DNA of 64,000 bases, taken from the IMG/VR virus record IMGVR_UViG_3300010885_075474, positions 1 through 64,000 of that record. One strand, given 5' to 3'. This DNA comes from a virus. Shown here piece after piece: positions 33,301 to 42,251 of the stretch. The position numbers were made by a program, and so were the translations under genes. Position 1 is the stretch's first letter; each line of letters opens with the position of its first letter. The notes beneath the pieces are model-generated. The model saw only the letters and a program-made list of their open reading frames with translations. It did no database searches and had not been told where the DNA came from.

Positions 33301-34949
33301 TCCGCATTGAAAGAGCATTTAAACGACGCGACCCGCAAAAGGTATTTGCCCCGGGGCACGGACTTGATCGTAAACCGACCGTCGCCGCCGCCCGCCGCCG
33401 GATTGTTTGAAATGCCGAAGTATGGCGTACCGGCCAGATAAACAACAATCCCGTCCAGCGGATAAAATTCGTAGTCCGGTTTTGCCGATGGATAACTTGC
33501 ATCATTGATAATCTGTACAATGCCGGTAATATCAATCAGGCATTCGTCAGAAAATCCTTCAGGCGTGAAATCCACGTTCACACAATCCGGGCAATCATAA
33601 CCTTCCAATGTGGCGCCCATAAATGTGATAGCACCGCCTGCTTCGTCAGCACTCGCCTCTATGGTGCCGGTCATAACCGGTATGTGGTCGTATGGCTTCA
33701 ATGCCTGTACATCCGCAGCCGTGTTTTCATCGGATGCAATGGTTGAATATAATTTGTCGTTCCGGAAAATGATATATTGCGATTGGATGCCCAAATCGCA
33801 AATCGGGAATCGATCAATCAATTGAAAATTTTCAATGTTGGTATTTCGGAAGCCCACTTCAACCGCCTTAATCATGGTCAGCCATGATGGATCACTCAAT
33901 CGGTCATCCGTGAAATCCACTTTGATCGCATTCAGACCATCAAGCGTGACGCCATCTATGCCTATATTCAGCGCAACATTCGATACTGGCGACCATGCTG
34001 ATCGCTCATTGTTGTAGTAGATGTATCGAACAATGAATTGAGGGCATAGATTAATGACATTGTTGCCCTTATAGGATGGATCCGCAATGTAGGTTGCCTT
34101 GGGAGCGCAATGCGCTGGCTGCTTCAGCATATCAATATGCTGGATTTCTAAATTAATCGGATAGTTGTTGATCCCTACCAAAAGAATATCGCCCGCATAA
34201 GCCACCAAATTCAACCGAATTGATACTGAAAAAACGGTTAATCCGAGTTTACAGCCATCGCATTCGGTAACGCCTACATATATTCCAAAGGCAGAAGTTA
34301 TTTGACCTGCGAGCCAATTAAGCCCCGCTTTTGGATCGTTATGGTATGTACCGTCTGATGTGATAATATATGTTGGCCCGTACGGTGTACCATCTAATTG
34401 TTGGCGCTGAAATGTATAGGTATTGCCATTGGCAAATTGCCCCTCGCCCGCCACACCGGCATATATTTCGTAGGTAAACGGCTTAACTGAATTAGCCCTG
34501 GATATATCCAAGCAAAATGGAGGATTGCCCAAAATGCCACTTGCCGCAGTTGTTGTGTCGGTCCAGTAAAGCAAAGTGCCATCCACAACGTATGAATGGG
34601 TGATCTTCCTGGCAACAGAAAAATTCAGCACAGAGCCCTTTGCAAGTAGATACAAAGTTTTGTTAATGCTGTTGTATCTTAAAATCTGATGATTGCCATT
34701 TGAATTGTAGAAAAAAAATATGGCTGATGCGTTTTGCTTGTCCTCGCAAGTTCCCACGCAAATATTGGTTCCTGATGGCATCGTGTAGGCAATAGCCGAT
34801 GTTCCCTTACCAAATGTGATTGTTCCTACATTCTCGCCATACCCATTGTAAATATCCTGGGCATCAATGTAGTCGTCAAGAGAAACAATAGTGGGATCAG
34901 AATCTTGGTCCAACCCACCAGAAAAGAGTCGTCCGTCAATTTGTTGCAT
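30345..34949 (-). CDS. Large tail-hub/muzzle-like structural protein
   Basis: 1534 residues, almost entirely beta-rich with many aromatic and Pro/Gly turns. It opens with QIDGRLFSGGLDQDSDP, a start typical of large podovirus tail (stabilisation, tail-tube or 'muzzle') proteins, and has repeated Ig-like segments (residues about 470-650). It follows three adaptor-sized proteins and precedes the ejection proteins, the same order as in crAss-like phages. No enzymatic motif recognised. Six bases separate it from the upstream gene. Confidence 0.7.
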   Translation of the reverse strand: MQQIDGRLFSGGLDQDSDPTIVSLDDYIDAQDIYNGYGENVGTITFGKGTSAIAYTMPSGTNICVGTCEDKQNASAIFFFYNSNGNHQILRYNSINKTLYLLAKGSVLNFSVARKITHSYVVDGTLLYWTDTTTAASGILGNPPFCLDISRANSVKPFTYEIYAGVAGEGQFANGNTYTFQRQQLDGTPYGPTYIITSDGTYHNDPKAGLNWLAGQITSAFGIYVGVTECDGCKLGLTVFSVSIRLNLVAYAGDILLVGINNYPINLEIQHIDMLKQPAHCAPKATYIADPSYKGNNVINLCPQFIVRYIYYNNERSAWSPVSNVALNIGIDGVTLDGLNAIKVDFTDDRLSDPSWLTMIKAVEVGFRNTNIENFQLIDRFPICDLGIQSQYIIFRNDKLYSTIASDENTAADVQALKPYDHIPVMTGTIEASADEAGGAITFMGATLEGYDCPDCVNVDFTPEGFSDECLIDITGIVQIINDASYPSAKPDYEFYPLDGIVVYLAGTPYFGISNNPAAGGGDGRFTIKSVPRGKYLLRVASFKCSFNADLSPRYDMSNGYEWQRTSSPMTQCVVAPPSPVTVYGVADVPIVYVPLVQEFEVDLTTFVGTTYDLVTENPPGVIKIRNQHWSKRPGSAGGTNASVTLLEGYLLDNNAGNTNKETRIGALNVERQLVGLGDVLKYLGVLTDHNGYFSFIIDYYDPAIPPWLLKFFSNNSSTATVDGYKGDYLGMYNDTLTAVTFTGGGLVGSDVATLIVMNRSTHLSDRRSLVRVKATDITNAPLGGVIMVYSRTTRFAITGSTGSGTILAYLPWAYPETPVRTGDKVYALYLNDICYQYYPAVNPKPISIDISTPGDTICPTFIFTFIGGVAFNFRFLKGGGVYDFGIVYEDRGNRTCGVTQAAKVAIPFHPAPNGIVPWRVRWAIKSKPPEWATHYRFVRTKNAIEKYYVQWSIVSVIWAKIPSQIENPIITSFANGDATHIFLELYVPPVPNTSTAYYFPFYQENGQYSYTPEPGDRVRLILNDQGVALTTATEYYEAPVVGKYVDGNKIYAVIPNIFGTLEIKANFLAEYYQPELGSDEIYYEGGEDCYEILNPGQINRYHAGPIQNQTATDPAEGYIVNGDTFFRYDAFTGTASIATEHPVPRTNMDGTIKCQDIGRPFVLAPDNAQIFFYNRIRFSGKYLQSSLINGLSSFRGTDYQDINRKWGCITWLGFANNVLLAVCRYKIQPVYINRNRLLTLNGDNSVGRSSKVLEIADESIMPYGTSNPESVIAENGYVYGWDKFQGVVWRYATNGVEPITYKMVKYFRQKGVERQAVIGDFVVAGYDRKHAMYLLTFIGVGESVPSDTIGFDEIKNRWVSRYRFQPDYYARIGNDLMAGKGNGVYLFFQSGTYSNWFGTQYQPSVTFPFNRDYRANKMWHTMRVLSDQKWSAPVIKVPFNYDYAIGQISRLKANHFKPYEGHYWAEFLRDMNDTSARFLNITNPTLRQTTALLEGRKLRGQVMIIQLTAVDGSLLTILRSVDAYFSYSGKTNP

Positions 34950-34956
34950 GATGGCG

Positions 34957-35691
34957 TTATTTTACGCCCGATTGTTGTCCACGCAAGAACGGGCGAATGA
35001 AATCTTCTAAAGTTTTGCGCACATACAGGCTTTTGAGCCTTTTGTACTCTATGTTGAACATCTGAAACATGGACTGAGCCATGCGAGGATTGGTCGCTAA
35101 GTTGTAGTGATACAAAGATCGCGCATTTATGCAAGCCGCGGCTTCTTGCGGAATCCTTTTGTATCGATCATCGCTCGAGTCTTTGTATTCGATGATGATA
35201 TCGTCGCCGATTTTCACGAAACCATTGCTGCCAAGTTCCACTGTACCGCTTTCTAAATCATAACGGTAGGTTCCGGCCCGCATTGGATCATTGGTCGTGC
35301 AATATAATTCACCGTAATAGTTTCCAAGATACCAGACATTGTAAAAGGCAATTGGCTCGGGATTTTGCGCAATGGATTCTGGTTCGCAGTCCTTGATCTC
35401 GTTGTAGACTTCCCTGCGAATATTGCTGTCGTGGTAAAGCAGGATTATTTTGCCGTTCTGATCAATGGCGCCAACTTTCGTGACAATCCCCGCCGATTTG
35501 GGCAGGGTGATGACCAAGTTTTGCGGAACTTCAAATACTTCCGTTTTAACAATCGGCAATAAATTGTTGAAAACGTCATCCACCGCCTGCTTTACGGCAC
35601 GGATAACGCGGGGGTAGGAGCGCATGTTGTCGTCGCCCAATTGTACGCAAATATTTGCGGTAATTGCATCAATAGTCGTAAAGCGCTCCAT
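34957..35691 (-). CDS. Adaptor/ring-like head-tail connector protein
   Basis: 244 residues. Helical N-terminus (DAITANICVQLGDDNMRSYPRVIRAVKQAVDDVF), beta middle (VFEVPQNLVITLPKSAGIV, YRYDLESGTVELG) and helical basic C-terminus (EYKRLKSLYVRKTLEDFIR). The helix-beta-helix layout and size match gp4/gp11-like adaptor proteins of podoviruses. Two more proteins of this kind (35698 and 36968) flank it. Confidence 0.6.
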   Translation of the reverse strand: MERFTTIDAITANICVQLGDDNMRSYPRVIRAVKQAVDDVFNNLLPIVKTEVFEVPQNLVITLPKSAGIVTKVGAIDQNGKIILLYHDSNIRREVYNEIKDCEPESIAQNPEPIAFYNVWYLGNYYGELYCTTNDPMRAGTYRYDLESGTVELGSNGFVKIGDDIIIEYKDSSDDRYKRIPQEAAACINARSLYHYNLATNPRMAQSMFQMFNIEYKRLKSLYVRKTLEDFIRPFLRGQQSGVK

Positions 35692-35697
35692 AGGTTA

Positions 35698-36360
35698 TTA
35701 TGAATTTGGTTGCTCGTTAATATCCTTGGTATTGGCCAAGTCGTCTGCCGGAATAGAACGCTGGCCCTGGAAGTGCTGTTTCGCCATGTCAATCGCTTTG
35801 GCAACGATTGAATCTTCATAAGGAAGTTCAGTGTCGTTATCCAGTGTGCTTGGCGCCTGGGCGATCAAGCAGCGCACAGCGCATACCGGTTCGGAAATAT
35901 TCAGGATATACAGAGCCGGGCCAGATGATTGATATTCCACGTAGAAATACGGATAGCCGCCCATCAAATATTCCACGCCCAGCATCGAAAAGCGCGAGCG
36001 CATACGGATGTACGGGCTTTTTCCTTTTTCCGGAAACACGGATTGGATTGCCCAGTCGTTGTCCAGCGCTAACACCTTTGGCAGTTGTAATTTATACAGC
36101 CCGCTGTCGGCATCCTTTGTAGGTACTCCAACAAACGGGCTGTATATGGATGATGTTACACCATAATTTGGTAGCACCGCAGCAGATCCGGAATAGTTCC
36201 GTTCCGCCGCGATGCCGTCAAAAACACCGGATTTTACGGCTGTTGCCATGGCAACATCGAAATATGCTTCGATGTCCACCCGCTTTACGTTCGCATCTTG
36301 GGATAGTTTGCCACCCAGAACGTAAAGGAGAATCAAGTCTATGGCATTTGCCTTGGTCAT
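35698..36360 (-). CDS. Adaptor/ring-like structural protein
   Basis: 220 residues. Starts MTKANAIDLILLYVLGGKL with VDIEAYFDVAMATAVKSG helices, beta-rich middle (YIRMRSRFSMLGVEYLMGG, FYVEYQSSG) and a C-terminal helix (DSIVAKAIDMAKQHFQGQ) followed by a polar tail ending DLANTKDINEQ. Probably stacks with the 244- and 231-residue proteins below the portal. The family assignment rests on position and size. Confidence 0.6.
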   Translation of the reverse strand: MTKANAIDLILLYVLGGKLSQDANVKRVDIEAYFDVAMATAVKSGVFDGIAAERNYSGSAAVLPNYGVTSSIYSPFVGVPTKDADSGLYKLQLPKVLALDNDWAIQSVFPEKGKSPYIRMRSRFSMLGVEYLMGGYPYFYVEYQSSGPALYILNISEPVCAVRCLIAQAPSTLDNDTELPYEDSIVAKAIDMAKQHFQGQRSIPADDLANTKDINEQPNS

Positions 36361-36435
36361 ATCACTGGCGTTTTGATGTAGCGTTTTTCTTCCGGAAAAG
36401 ATTCTTTACTTTGAAGATTAATTTCGGAAGCAATT

Positions 36436-36960
36436 TCAATTTTTTTTTTCGTCCAAGCTTGGATCCAGTTCGGTAGCCCCTTGTTCAGGATAAGGCACAT
36501 TTGGATCTTCAACAGCGCTTTTTGCAACCGCAGCGGCTACATCATTGGAACTGCCAAGAACTGGCTTACCAACAATGCTGTAAATGCTTTGGCTCCAAAA
36601 CGACACCGAACTGAATATGAATGTCAATAGCGTGCCTACCAGCGGCATTCCCTTGATAGTGGCAAATATTACCGTCACGCCGATACCAATACCAATGGCC
36701 TTCAATGGGGCATCAAGTTTTAGTTTTCGGAACGCAGGAAATAAATTTGCCAAGTAATGCGCAAGGACTGTCAGGATACCAATGATGGCGGCCATCCCTT
36801 CCTTGGAGTAGTACCAAGTAAGATCACCGTCCTTTGGGAACTGGATCGTCGGAAGCGTCACAGTGTTGTTCAGCGTGTCAATGACGACCTGGCAGAACAT
36901 GTCCGTGACAAAAAGCAGCATAATGGCTGCGAGCAGGAATAATTTTAAATTGTGTTTCAC
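36436..36960 (-). CDS. Three-span membrane protein, holin candidate (GTG start)
   Basis: 174 residues from a GTG at 36960, 8 bases after the upstream stop; the only ATG choices lie far inside or within the neighbouring gene. The N-terminal MKHNLKLFLLAAIMLLF ending MFCQ looks like a Bacteroidota signal peptide or anchor; further hydrophobic segments occur at about 54-72 (AAIIGILTVLAHYLANLF) and 88-118 (IGIGIGVTVIFATIKGM). An acidic soluble tail follows. Size and topology suit a holin, oddly placed among adaptor genes. Confidence 0.55.
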   Translation of the reverse strand: MKHNLKLFLLAAIMLLFVTDMFCQVVIDTLNNTVTLPTIQFPKDGDLTWYYSKEGMAAIIGILTVLAHYLANLFPAFRKLKLDAPLKAIGIGIGVTVIFATIKGMPLVGTLLTFIFSSVSFWSQSIYSIVGKPVLGSSNDVAAAVAKSAVEDPNVPYPEQGATELDPSLDEKKN

Positions 36961-36967
36961 GATGTTT

Positions 36968-37663
36968 TTATGAATTTGTGATGATTTGACGATTGAATGC
37001 GGATTTTTGAGCCGCAAATTGCAATACCTCGTTGTCTGCATTGGATACCCCATACTGCAACATGATGAGGTCAATGAGATTGGTCTGGTCGTGATCGCGC
37101 CATTCGTAATTCGTAGTTGTCGCAGGATCGTAGTTTTCCTGATCGTTTGTCAGGTCAATCGTAACGCCTCGAACTGCATAAGCCGGATATCGCAAATACT
37201 CGAGCAAAACGGTCGGCGAGAGTGTTTTTGGATACAATTGCACCTGGCCACCAGTGAGCGTCCAGTACAAATTGCCTTTTGCAAGACTCGGCCCGCGTAC
37301 AGAATTAATCAGCGTATCGGCTTCTTCAACTTTCTCCAAATAATCAACTTTCTCCAGCGTAACAGTAGGGCCGTCGCCACAATCACCATTTTCCACCTTG
37401 TTCCACCATAACCGCAAGCGGCGACCATAATCCGCGGGCAATGTGACTCGCCCGTTTGTGATCGGAAGTTGCGCCGTAGCCGTAAATTGAAACAAGTCAT
37501 CCGGCACCGCACCACCATCCTCAAACTTTTGCGATCTGAAATCCCATAATACTTGCTCGGCTATCTTTGAACGACGATTGAATTCATCGTTTGTCACATA
37601 GCCAGACTTGTCCTTTGCGATCAAGTCCGATACAAGCAAATATACATCGTTAATCAGGATCAT
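36968..37663 (-). CDS. Adaptor-like head-tail connector protein
   Basis: 231 residues. Helices at the N-terminus (DVYLLVSDLIAKDKSGY, DEFNRRSKIAEQVLWDFRSQ), then a beta-rich core (TNGRVTLPADYGRRLRLWW, VLLEYLRYPAYAVRG) and C-terminal helices (LIDLIMLQYGVSNADNEVLQFA). This helix-beta-helix layout is typical of podovirus adaptor proteins that bind the portal ring. Start overlaps the next upstream stop by 4 bases. Confidence 0.65.
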   Translation of the reverse strand: MILINDVYLLVSDLIAKDKSGYVTNDEFNRRSKIAEQVLWDFRSQKFEDGGAVPDDLFQFTATAQLPITNGRVTLPADYGRRLRLWWNKVENGDCGDGPTVTLEKVDYLEKVEEADTLINSVRGPSLAKGNLYWTLTGGQVQLYPKTLSPTVLLEYLRYPAYAVRGVTIDLTNDQENYDPATTTNYEWRDHDQTNLIDLIMLQYGVSNADNEVLQFAAQKSAFNRQIITNS

Positions 37664-39351
37664 GTCGTCGGCACGAAAGGTTTAGGATCATCCGCGCAAT
37701 CGGAGCAGCCGCAGCCGCAATCAGAAAGAACGGATTTTGCTTTGTTCAAATACAACTGATAGTTCGTCACATTCCCGCAACTCAAAGACATTGAAGCCAA
37801 GTTCACCATAGCCGCAGCATAAGTGAAATTGCCCTGCTCGGCAGCCGTCAAACGCGACCAACCGCCGTTTCCGCATGCTTTGGCCTCCAAGTCAGTAAAG
37901 TATGTAGCCAAGCATTGCAGCGTCGCACAGATCGAACTGTCGCACGTCACGGCGTAGTTGATAAAGTTGATTACACCCGCAACGGATTTAAAAGTATTGT
38001 TCGCATAAGATGTGATAGTGTTGTATTCGTAACTCACTTTTTCACTTATGCCATAATCAACATTCGTCCATTCAACAATTAATGACAAAGTTGCTGAAGA
38101 TGTAAATACTGGATCCCGGCCATCAATAAGAGGAGGGGCAATTCGCAAATCACGATAAGTGCGCACAAGGTAATCGGGCGCCTGGCTGTATTTGCTATTG
38201 TCCGTTACTGTTATTTCCCCGGTAACACAAGACAATGTTTCAGAAAAAGACAAATGGGTATTCGCCGTGTTTTGAGGAGTATTGTGTGGACAGAAGTTAT
38301 AGGTGCCTGTCAGTATTTTCGTTTCTGTTCCAGCCGAAGCGCCAATTGTTTTTTTCCACAATTCAACAATGTAGTTTCCAGACAAATACTTTCCATTGCT
38401 ATCAAGCGGAATATCAATTGCGCTGTACTCAACAGGGCCAGGATATACAAATGAGTAATTTCCAGGTCCAGAAAAAGGAGGCACAACATTAACAACGGTT
38501 CCCGTTGGATCGGTGATTTTCACATAGATTTCATAGCCAACACCTGGATATGGATAACCTGATCCATGAGAGGTCGTAAACGTGATTTTACCTTTGTCGC
38601 TTGAATTTGGATCCGTAACAAATTGAATTATGTTTGCAATTACACTGTCGCAAGTAATTGGGTATTGTACAAGATATGCCGCTCCGCCATTACTCTTGAT
38701 CCTTGTGTCTGAATCAAGAGATGCCACAACAATGTTGTAGTCATAACCTACGTTTTGCGTAACCTCATAAGGCACTTGATTAAAATGCGGCGTGATTGAT
38801 ATTGATGGCCAATTCCCTACAAATGGACGACCATCAATAGGAGGCGGGGTAATAAACATAGCCGCAGATGTTTTCACCAACCCTTGTCCTGAATAATCAG
38901 TTGTATCTGAAGCAGTCAACACATTAGTGCTGCAATTCAAGTTTATTACATAAGTAATTTTTGAATTTGCCGTTCCACCCGCAGGCCGCGTATTGTCAGC
39001 TGTAAAATTGTAGTTTTCATCACATATTTTTACAGGCGCTGGAATGCTGTCATTTACAAGCCTTTTCCATATTTCAATACGGTAAACTCCATTTAAATAT
39101 GTTGTAGGCGACGCAACAGGTATTAAACATGCGCTGTAATAAGCAAGCGTAGTTCCTGTAACGCTATAATTACCTGGTCCAGAAAAAGATGGAGGCGTAA
39201 CAATAACATTACCAAGAGGATCTGTAATTTTTACATACATTTCCCAATAATCCGGCGCAATAGATGGGTTTTGCCGAGATTCTAAAATAATGTACTGCTT
39301 GTCTGCCCTGTCTGGAGAAACTACAAAGCGGCATGTTGTCGTTAAGGCCAT
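37660..39351 (-). CDS. Repeat-containing beta structural protein (head-fibre-like)
   Basis: 563 residues with two tandem copies of an about 200-residue beta unit: each contains EMYVKITDP or EIYVKITDP, (P)PFSGPGNYS, YLNGVYRIEIWKR or YLSGNYIVELWKK, and a later (P)PIDGR or PLIDGR segment. The C-terminal 110 residues are different, helical and Cys-rich (ATLQCLATYFTDLEAKACG, CGCGCSDCADD). The repeated Ig-like units suggest a fibre or decoration protein; the Cys cluster could bind metal. Exact role unknown. Confidence 0.7.
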   Translation of the reverse strand: MALTTTCRFVVSPDRADKQYIILESRQNPSIAPDYWEMYVKITDPLGNVIVTPPSFSGPGNYSVTGTTLAYYSACLIPVASPTTYLNGVYRIEIWKRLVNDSIPAPVKICDENYNFTADNTRPAGGTANSKITYVINLNCSTNVLTASDTTDYSGQGLVKTSAAMFITPPPIDGRPFVGNWPSISITPHFNQVPYEVTQNVGYDYNIVVASLDSDTRIKSNGGAAYLVQYPITCDSVIANIIQFVTDPNSSDKGKITFTTSHGSGYPYPGVGYEIYVKITDPTGTVVNVVPPFSGPGNYSFVYPGPVEYSAIDIPLDSNGKYLSGNYIVELWKKTIGASAGTETKILTGTYNFCPHNTPQNTANTHLSFSETLSCVTGEITVTDNSKYSQAPDYLVRTYRDLRIAPPLIDGRDPVFTSSATLSLIVEWTNVDYGISEKVSYEYNTITSYANNTFKSVAGVINFINYAVTCDSSICATLQCLATYFTDLEAKACGNGGWSRLTAAEQGNFTYAAAMVNLASMSLSCGNVTNYQLYLNKAKSVLSDCGCGCSDCADDPKPFVPTT

Positions 39352-39354
39352 GGT

Positions 39355-40611
39355 TTAATTTTTGATGAGATCGCCCCCTTTTTGGACGTACTCGGCTTTT
39401 ATTTGGATCGCTTCAATCATGTGCTTTTTGATGGGCACAAAGGCAGGCGCTTTCATCGCTTTGATAAAGTCGTCCTTCCAAGATGCGGTATCTGAAGCCT
39501 GATACAAAACGCGATCTGTTTCTTTGCCGGATTTATCCAGCATTTTCACTTCAAGCGTGTCGCGATTGAACACAATTACGTCGAAATGGAGCGCCATTGT
39601 CACCAGTTTTTCGTTCGACAACTTCATAAGGGCTTTTTCTCCTAAATCTCGAACGCTTTCAACTTCAGGCACCGCTGGCATTTCAATATCTGCCATCTTT
39701 TCAAACGAAATGGCGCCCGCCAATTTGCTTGCCAAGTTAGCATAATTTTGCTGGAAATGCAAGAACAACTGCGCATCACCGTCTTGCTGCGACGCAGAAA
39801 TCAATTCGCCACCGCCGTTCGCTTCATTCCAGTAGTAAGCCACACCACCATTAGGCAGCGTTTTGGCAACAATGATCTGGCGATCAAGTGCAACCATAAT
39901 TTGGCCCCGAAGATTGGATGAAGCATCGCGCCAAGATTCAATGAATCTTCCGCCATCACGAGCCAGCAAGTTGTTCAGGTGCAAGCGCAATTCGTCTGGC
40001 AGCGCTCCGGTTGGGATCATTGCAATTTGCCCGTCAGCGCCCCGATAAACCATGCCACGGCATTTGATCTCCAATTGCTGGGGATCCATCCGCATGATCT
40101 CGTTCATCACTTCAGATTGCATTTTCACATACGCAATCCGGCGCTCGCTTTCAAGTTGGCGGTCGTAAATGTGGTAAAGAGGCTGCTTGTCGTTCTTGTA
40201 TGCGGGGCTATCCGCATTCAGCGGATGCAGCAAAAAGTATACATACAGGTCGGATTCTTCCTGCTTGTTGAGCAGCAAAACTTCTCCTTTGAATTTCTCA
40301 ATTCGAGTCGGAGTGTAATTGTAGGTGCCATTTGGCAATGTGGTACGATTGGTTGCGTACCGCAATGTCAAAGAGCATTGAATGTTTGGCTTGCTGATGT
40401 TGATTGAACACTCCGTTTGCAGGAGTGTCAGCGTAGGAAAATTGCGATTTCCCGCCACATCAACATTGATGCGCGATGGGTGAACGTGAAATTCAATCAC
40501 GTCACTTTTTGAAAGGCCCAATTTTTCGATCAATTCAGTTCCCTGGATTGGATCGTCTTTGTAGGTGCTGGTGCCTGATTCTGTTTGAATTGATCCGGTT
40601 GCGTAAAGCAT
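39355..40611 (-). CDS. Capsid-associated structural protein
   Basis: 418 residues. N-terminal beta region (VIEFHVHPSRINVDVAG, SLTLRYATNRTTLPNG), middle helices (YVKMQSEVMNEIMRMDPQQ) and a mixed C-terminus. Position directly after the major capsid gene suggests an auxiliary capsid protein; no family is recognised with certainty. A strong hairpin separates it from the capsid gene and the 12-mer TTTAAATCAAAA lies 16 bases before its ATG. Confidence 0.6.
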   Translation of the reverse strand: MLYATGSIQTESGTSTYKDDPIQGTELIEKLGLSKSDVIEFHVHPSRINVDVAGNRNFPTLTLLQTECSINISKPNIQCSLTLRYATNRTTLPNGTYNYTPTRIEKFKGEVLLLNKQEESDLYVYFLLHPLNADSPAYKNDKQPLYHIYDRQLESERRIAYVKMQSEVMNEIMRMDPQQLEIKCRGMVYRGADGQIAMIPTGALPDELRLHLNNLLARDGGRFIESWRDASSNLRGQIMVALDRQIIVAKTLPNGGVAYYWNEANGGGELISASQQDGDAQLFLHFQQNYANLASKLAGAISFEKMADIEMPAVPEVESVRDLGEKALMKLSNEKLVTMALHFDVIVFNRDTLEVKMLDKSGKETDRVLYQASDTASWKDDFIKAMKAPAFVPIKKHMIEAIQIKAEYVQKGGDLIKN

Positions 40612-40627
40612 CTTTTATTTTTGGTGT

Positions 40628-40639
40628 TTTTGATTTAAA
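40628..40639 (-). promoter_or_regulatory. A-rich leader element TTTAAATCAAAA
   Basis: Identical 12-mer to those upstream of the genes starting at 3486 and 58984, here 16 bases before the ATG at 40611 and immediately after the capsid-gene hairpin. Confidence 0.4.
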
Positions 40640-40642
40640 GGA

Positions 40643-40668
40643 GGGCGACACCCGGATAGGTGCCGCCC
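40643..40668 (-). terminator. Hairpin after the major capsid gene
   Basis: GGGCGACACC (40643-40652) and GGTGCCGCCC (40659-40668) form a 10-bp stem with one wobble and a 6-base loop. On the minus (coding) strand it follows the capsid stop by 35 bases and is trailed only by CCTCCTTT, so it may be a weak terminator or an mRNA-stabilising stem that raises capsid expression over downstream genes. Confidence 0.6.
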
Positions 40669-40703
40669 GTTCTATGGCAAAACAATGGGTATCGTCGGTT
40701 CGA

Positions 40704-42230
40704 CTAACCTGGAATCTGGTACACAACCTTGTTGGGGCATGCGCCGTGGAATGCCAGTTCAGACACCATGCCGCAGCGGTAGATGTCGTATTCGTTCACT
40801 GCAACCGGAGTATAACCTCCGTTTCCAGCAGCACCGGCACCACCGAAGTGAGCCAAAACTGCTTTACGGCTGTATGGGCCGAGTTGCTTCCATTCATAGC
40901 CAATATAAGCGCGTTGGCGACCGGTAGTGCGGTCGGTAACATTGCTTAATGGAGCGATGATTGACCAGTTCGTTGCGTTGTAGCCAGAAGCACCGGCACC
41001 AACAGCTTTGGAGAATTCGTTCAGTTTTTTGAAATAGAACGAAATGCCGCCAATGTGGGCGCCCATGAAACCGAGCCACGCCATGAAGTCCTTCGCATTC
41101 GCTGGATCCCAGTCAGGGAAAGTGATGTCGGCTTTAGACATCATGCCCTGGAACATGGCGGGAGCGATGTTGTTTGCGAAAAACGCTTGAAGCGCCTGCT
41201 CGCGAGCAATCCAGATACCATAGCCATCCCATGAAATCGCTTCCTGGGCGCCAGTTGCCTGTTGCTCGAAGATGTTTGCAATAACATAGAAGTCGGCAGT
41301 GGTGTAGGAGCCCACGGTATAAGTGTCGGTGTTGGCAGATGTGGATACCCAGTTGATGAAGCCCTGAGTACCACGAACCGGTACATCATAGCCCACCTGG
41401 GTGCCAGTGTCAGTTACGTTGGAAATTTGCTGGCCCCACAGAAGCGCACCGGAACGAGCCAAATCAAAACGCTTCATCATGTCCATTTCAATTTCCATGA
41501 ACACAGAGCCGTCTACGTTCTGCTTAAATTGAACGAACGTTTGGTTGGTCAATTCAGAGCCGGTAGAGGCACAGGCTTCTTTCGCGATCTGGAAAGTGTT
41601 GGTCCATTTGTACACACGAGGGAGTACGCCAGGAGGCAGGCCAGAACCTTCAGCATAAGCGTTGTCGCTGATGAAGTAGGAATTACCGGCAGTGATGGAG
41701 GGCTGGATATCAACAGTCACGGCCAGAGGAGAAAGCGTCAATCGATGCGGGTTCACCGTGGTGTTCTTCGCTTTGATGTAGGCTTTTTTCCCGTCCGGGA
41801 AGTAAATCATTTGGCCCACACGAGGGTAGGATGCTTGCGCAGCAACACCACCAACAGTGATGGACGGGTTGTACATGCTGGCAGCGGTCAGGGAAACAAT
41901 CACATCCACACCGGCGCCACCACCTGAAATGATTGCTTGAATGCCCACCAAGGACTCAATCCAATCTTTTTCATAGTGACCGGTTGTGGGCGCAGAAACG
42001 CCACGGTTGAAATCTGGTCCCATCGCGTCAAGCATTTGCAGGAACGTAGGCGGCTGGCCATGGCGTTCAAACAAAAGACGCATGATGGAAAATGGATCGT
42101 AGTCATACAAGGATGATACGACAGGTTGCGCGGCTACACCACCGCCAACGGTTGAAAGGTTATTATTGGGTGCGCCGCTTGGAAAAAGGCCAGGGGCCAT
42201 CTGAACGTCACCAGGGGATACGAATGGCAT
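40704..42230 (-). CDS. Major capsid protein
   Basis: 508 residues. Recognised by position after portal and scaffold-like genes, size, and sequence character: a flexible N-arm (residues 1-45), then helices (FSIMRLLFERHGQPPTFLQ), beta segments, MEIEMDMMKRFDLARSGALL and the closing YRCGMVSELAFHGACPNK, a C-terminus familiar from capsid proteins of Bacteroidota podoviruses (HK97 fold expected). It forms the icosahedral shell. No protease cleavage site can be placed with certainty. Confidence 0.8.
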   Translation of the reverse strand: MPFVSPGDVQMAPGLFPSGAPNNNLSTVGGGVAAQPVVSSLYDYDPFSIMRLLFERHGQPPTFLQMLDAMGPDFNRGVSAPTTGHYEKDWIESLVGIQAIISGGGAGVDVIVSLTAASMYNPSITVGGVAAQASYPRVGQMIYFPDGKKAYIKAKNTTVNPHRLTLSPLAVTVDIQPSITAGNSYFISDNAYAEGSGLPPGVLPRVYKWTNTFQIAKEACASTGSELTNQTFVQFKQNVDGSVFMEIEMDMMKRFDLARSGALLWGQQISNVTDTGTQVGYDVPVRGTQGFINWVSTSANTDTYTVGSYTTADFYVIANIFEQQATGAQEAISWDGYGIWIAREQALQAFFANNIAPAMFQGMMSKADITFPDWDPANAKDFMAWLGFMGAHIGGISFYFKKLNEFSKAVGAGASGYNATNWSIIAPLSNVTDRTTGRQRAYIGYEWKQLGPYSRKAVLAHFGGAGAAGNGGYTPVAVNEYDIYRCGMVSELAFHGACPNKVVYQIPG

Positions 42231-42251
42231 TTGTTTTTTAGTTTTGCCCCT

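Noticed and set aside
18221-35562. Many long antisense ORFs on the plus strand opposite the late block
   Set aside because: They lie wholly within strongly supported minus-strand genes and show the codon-shadow character of antisense frames.
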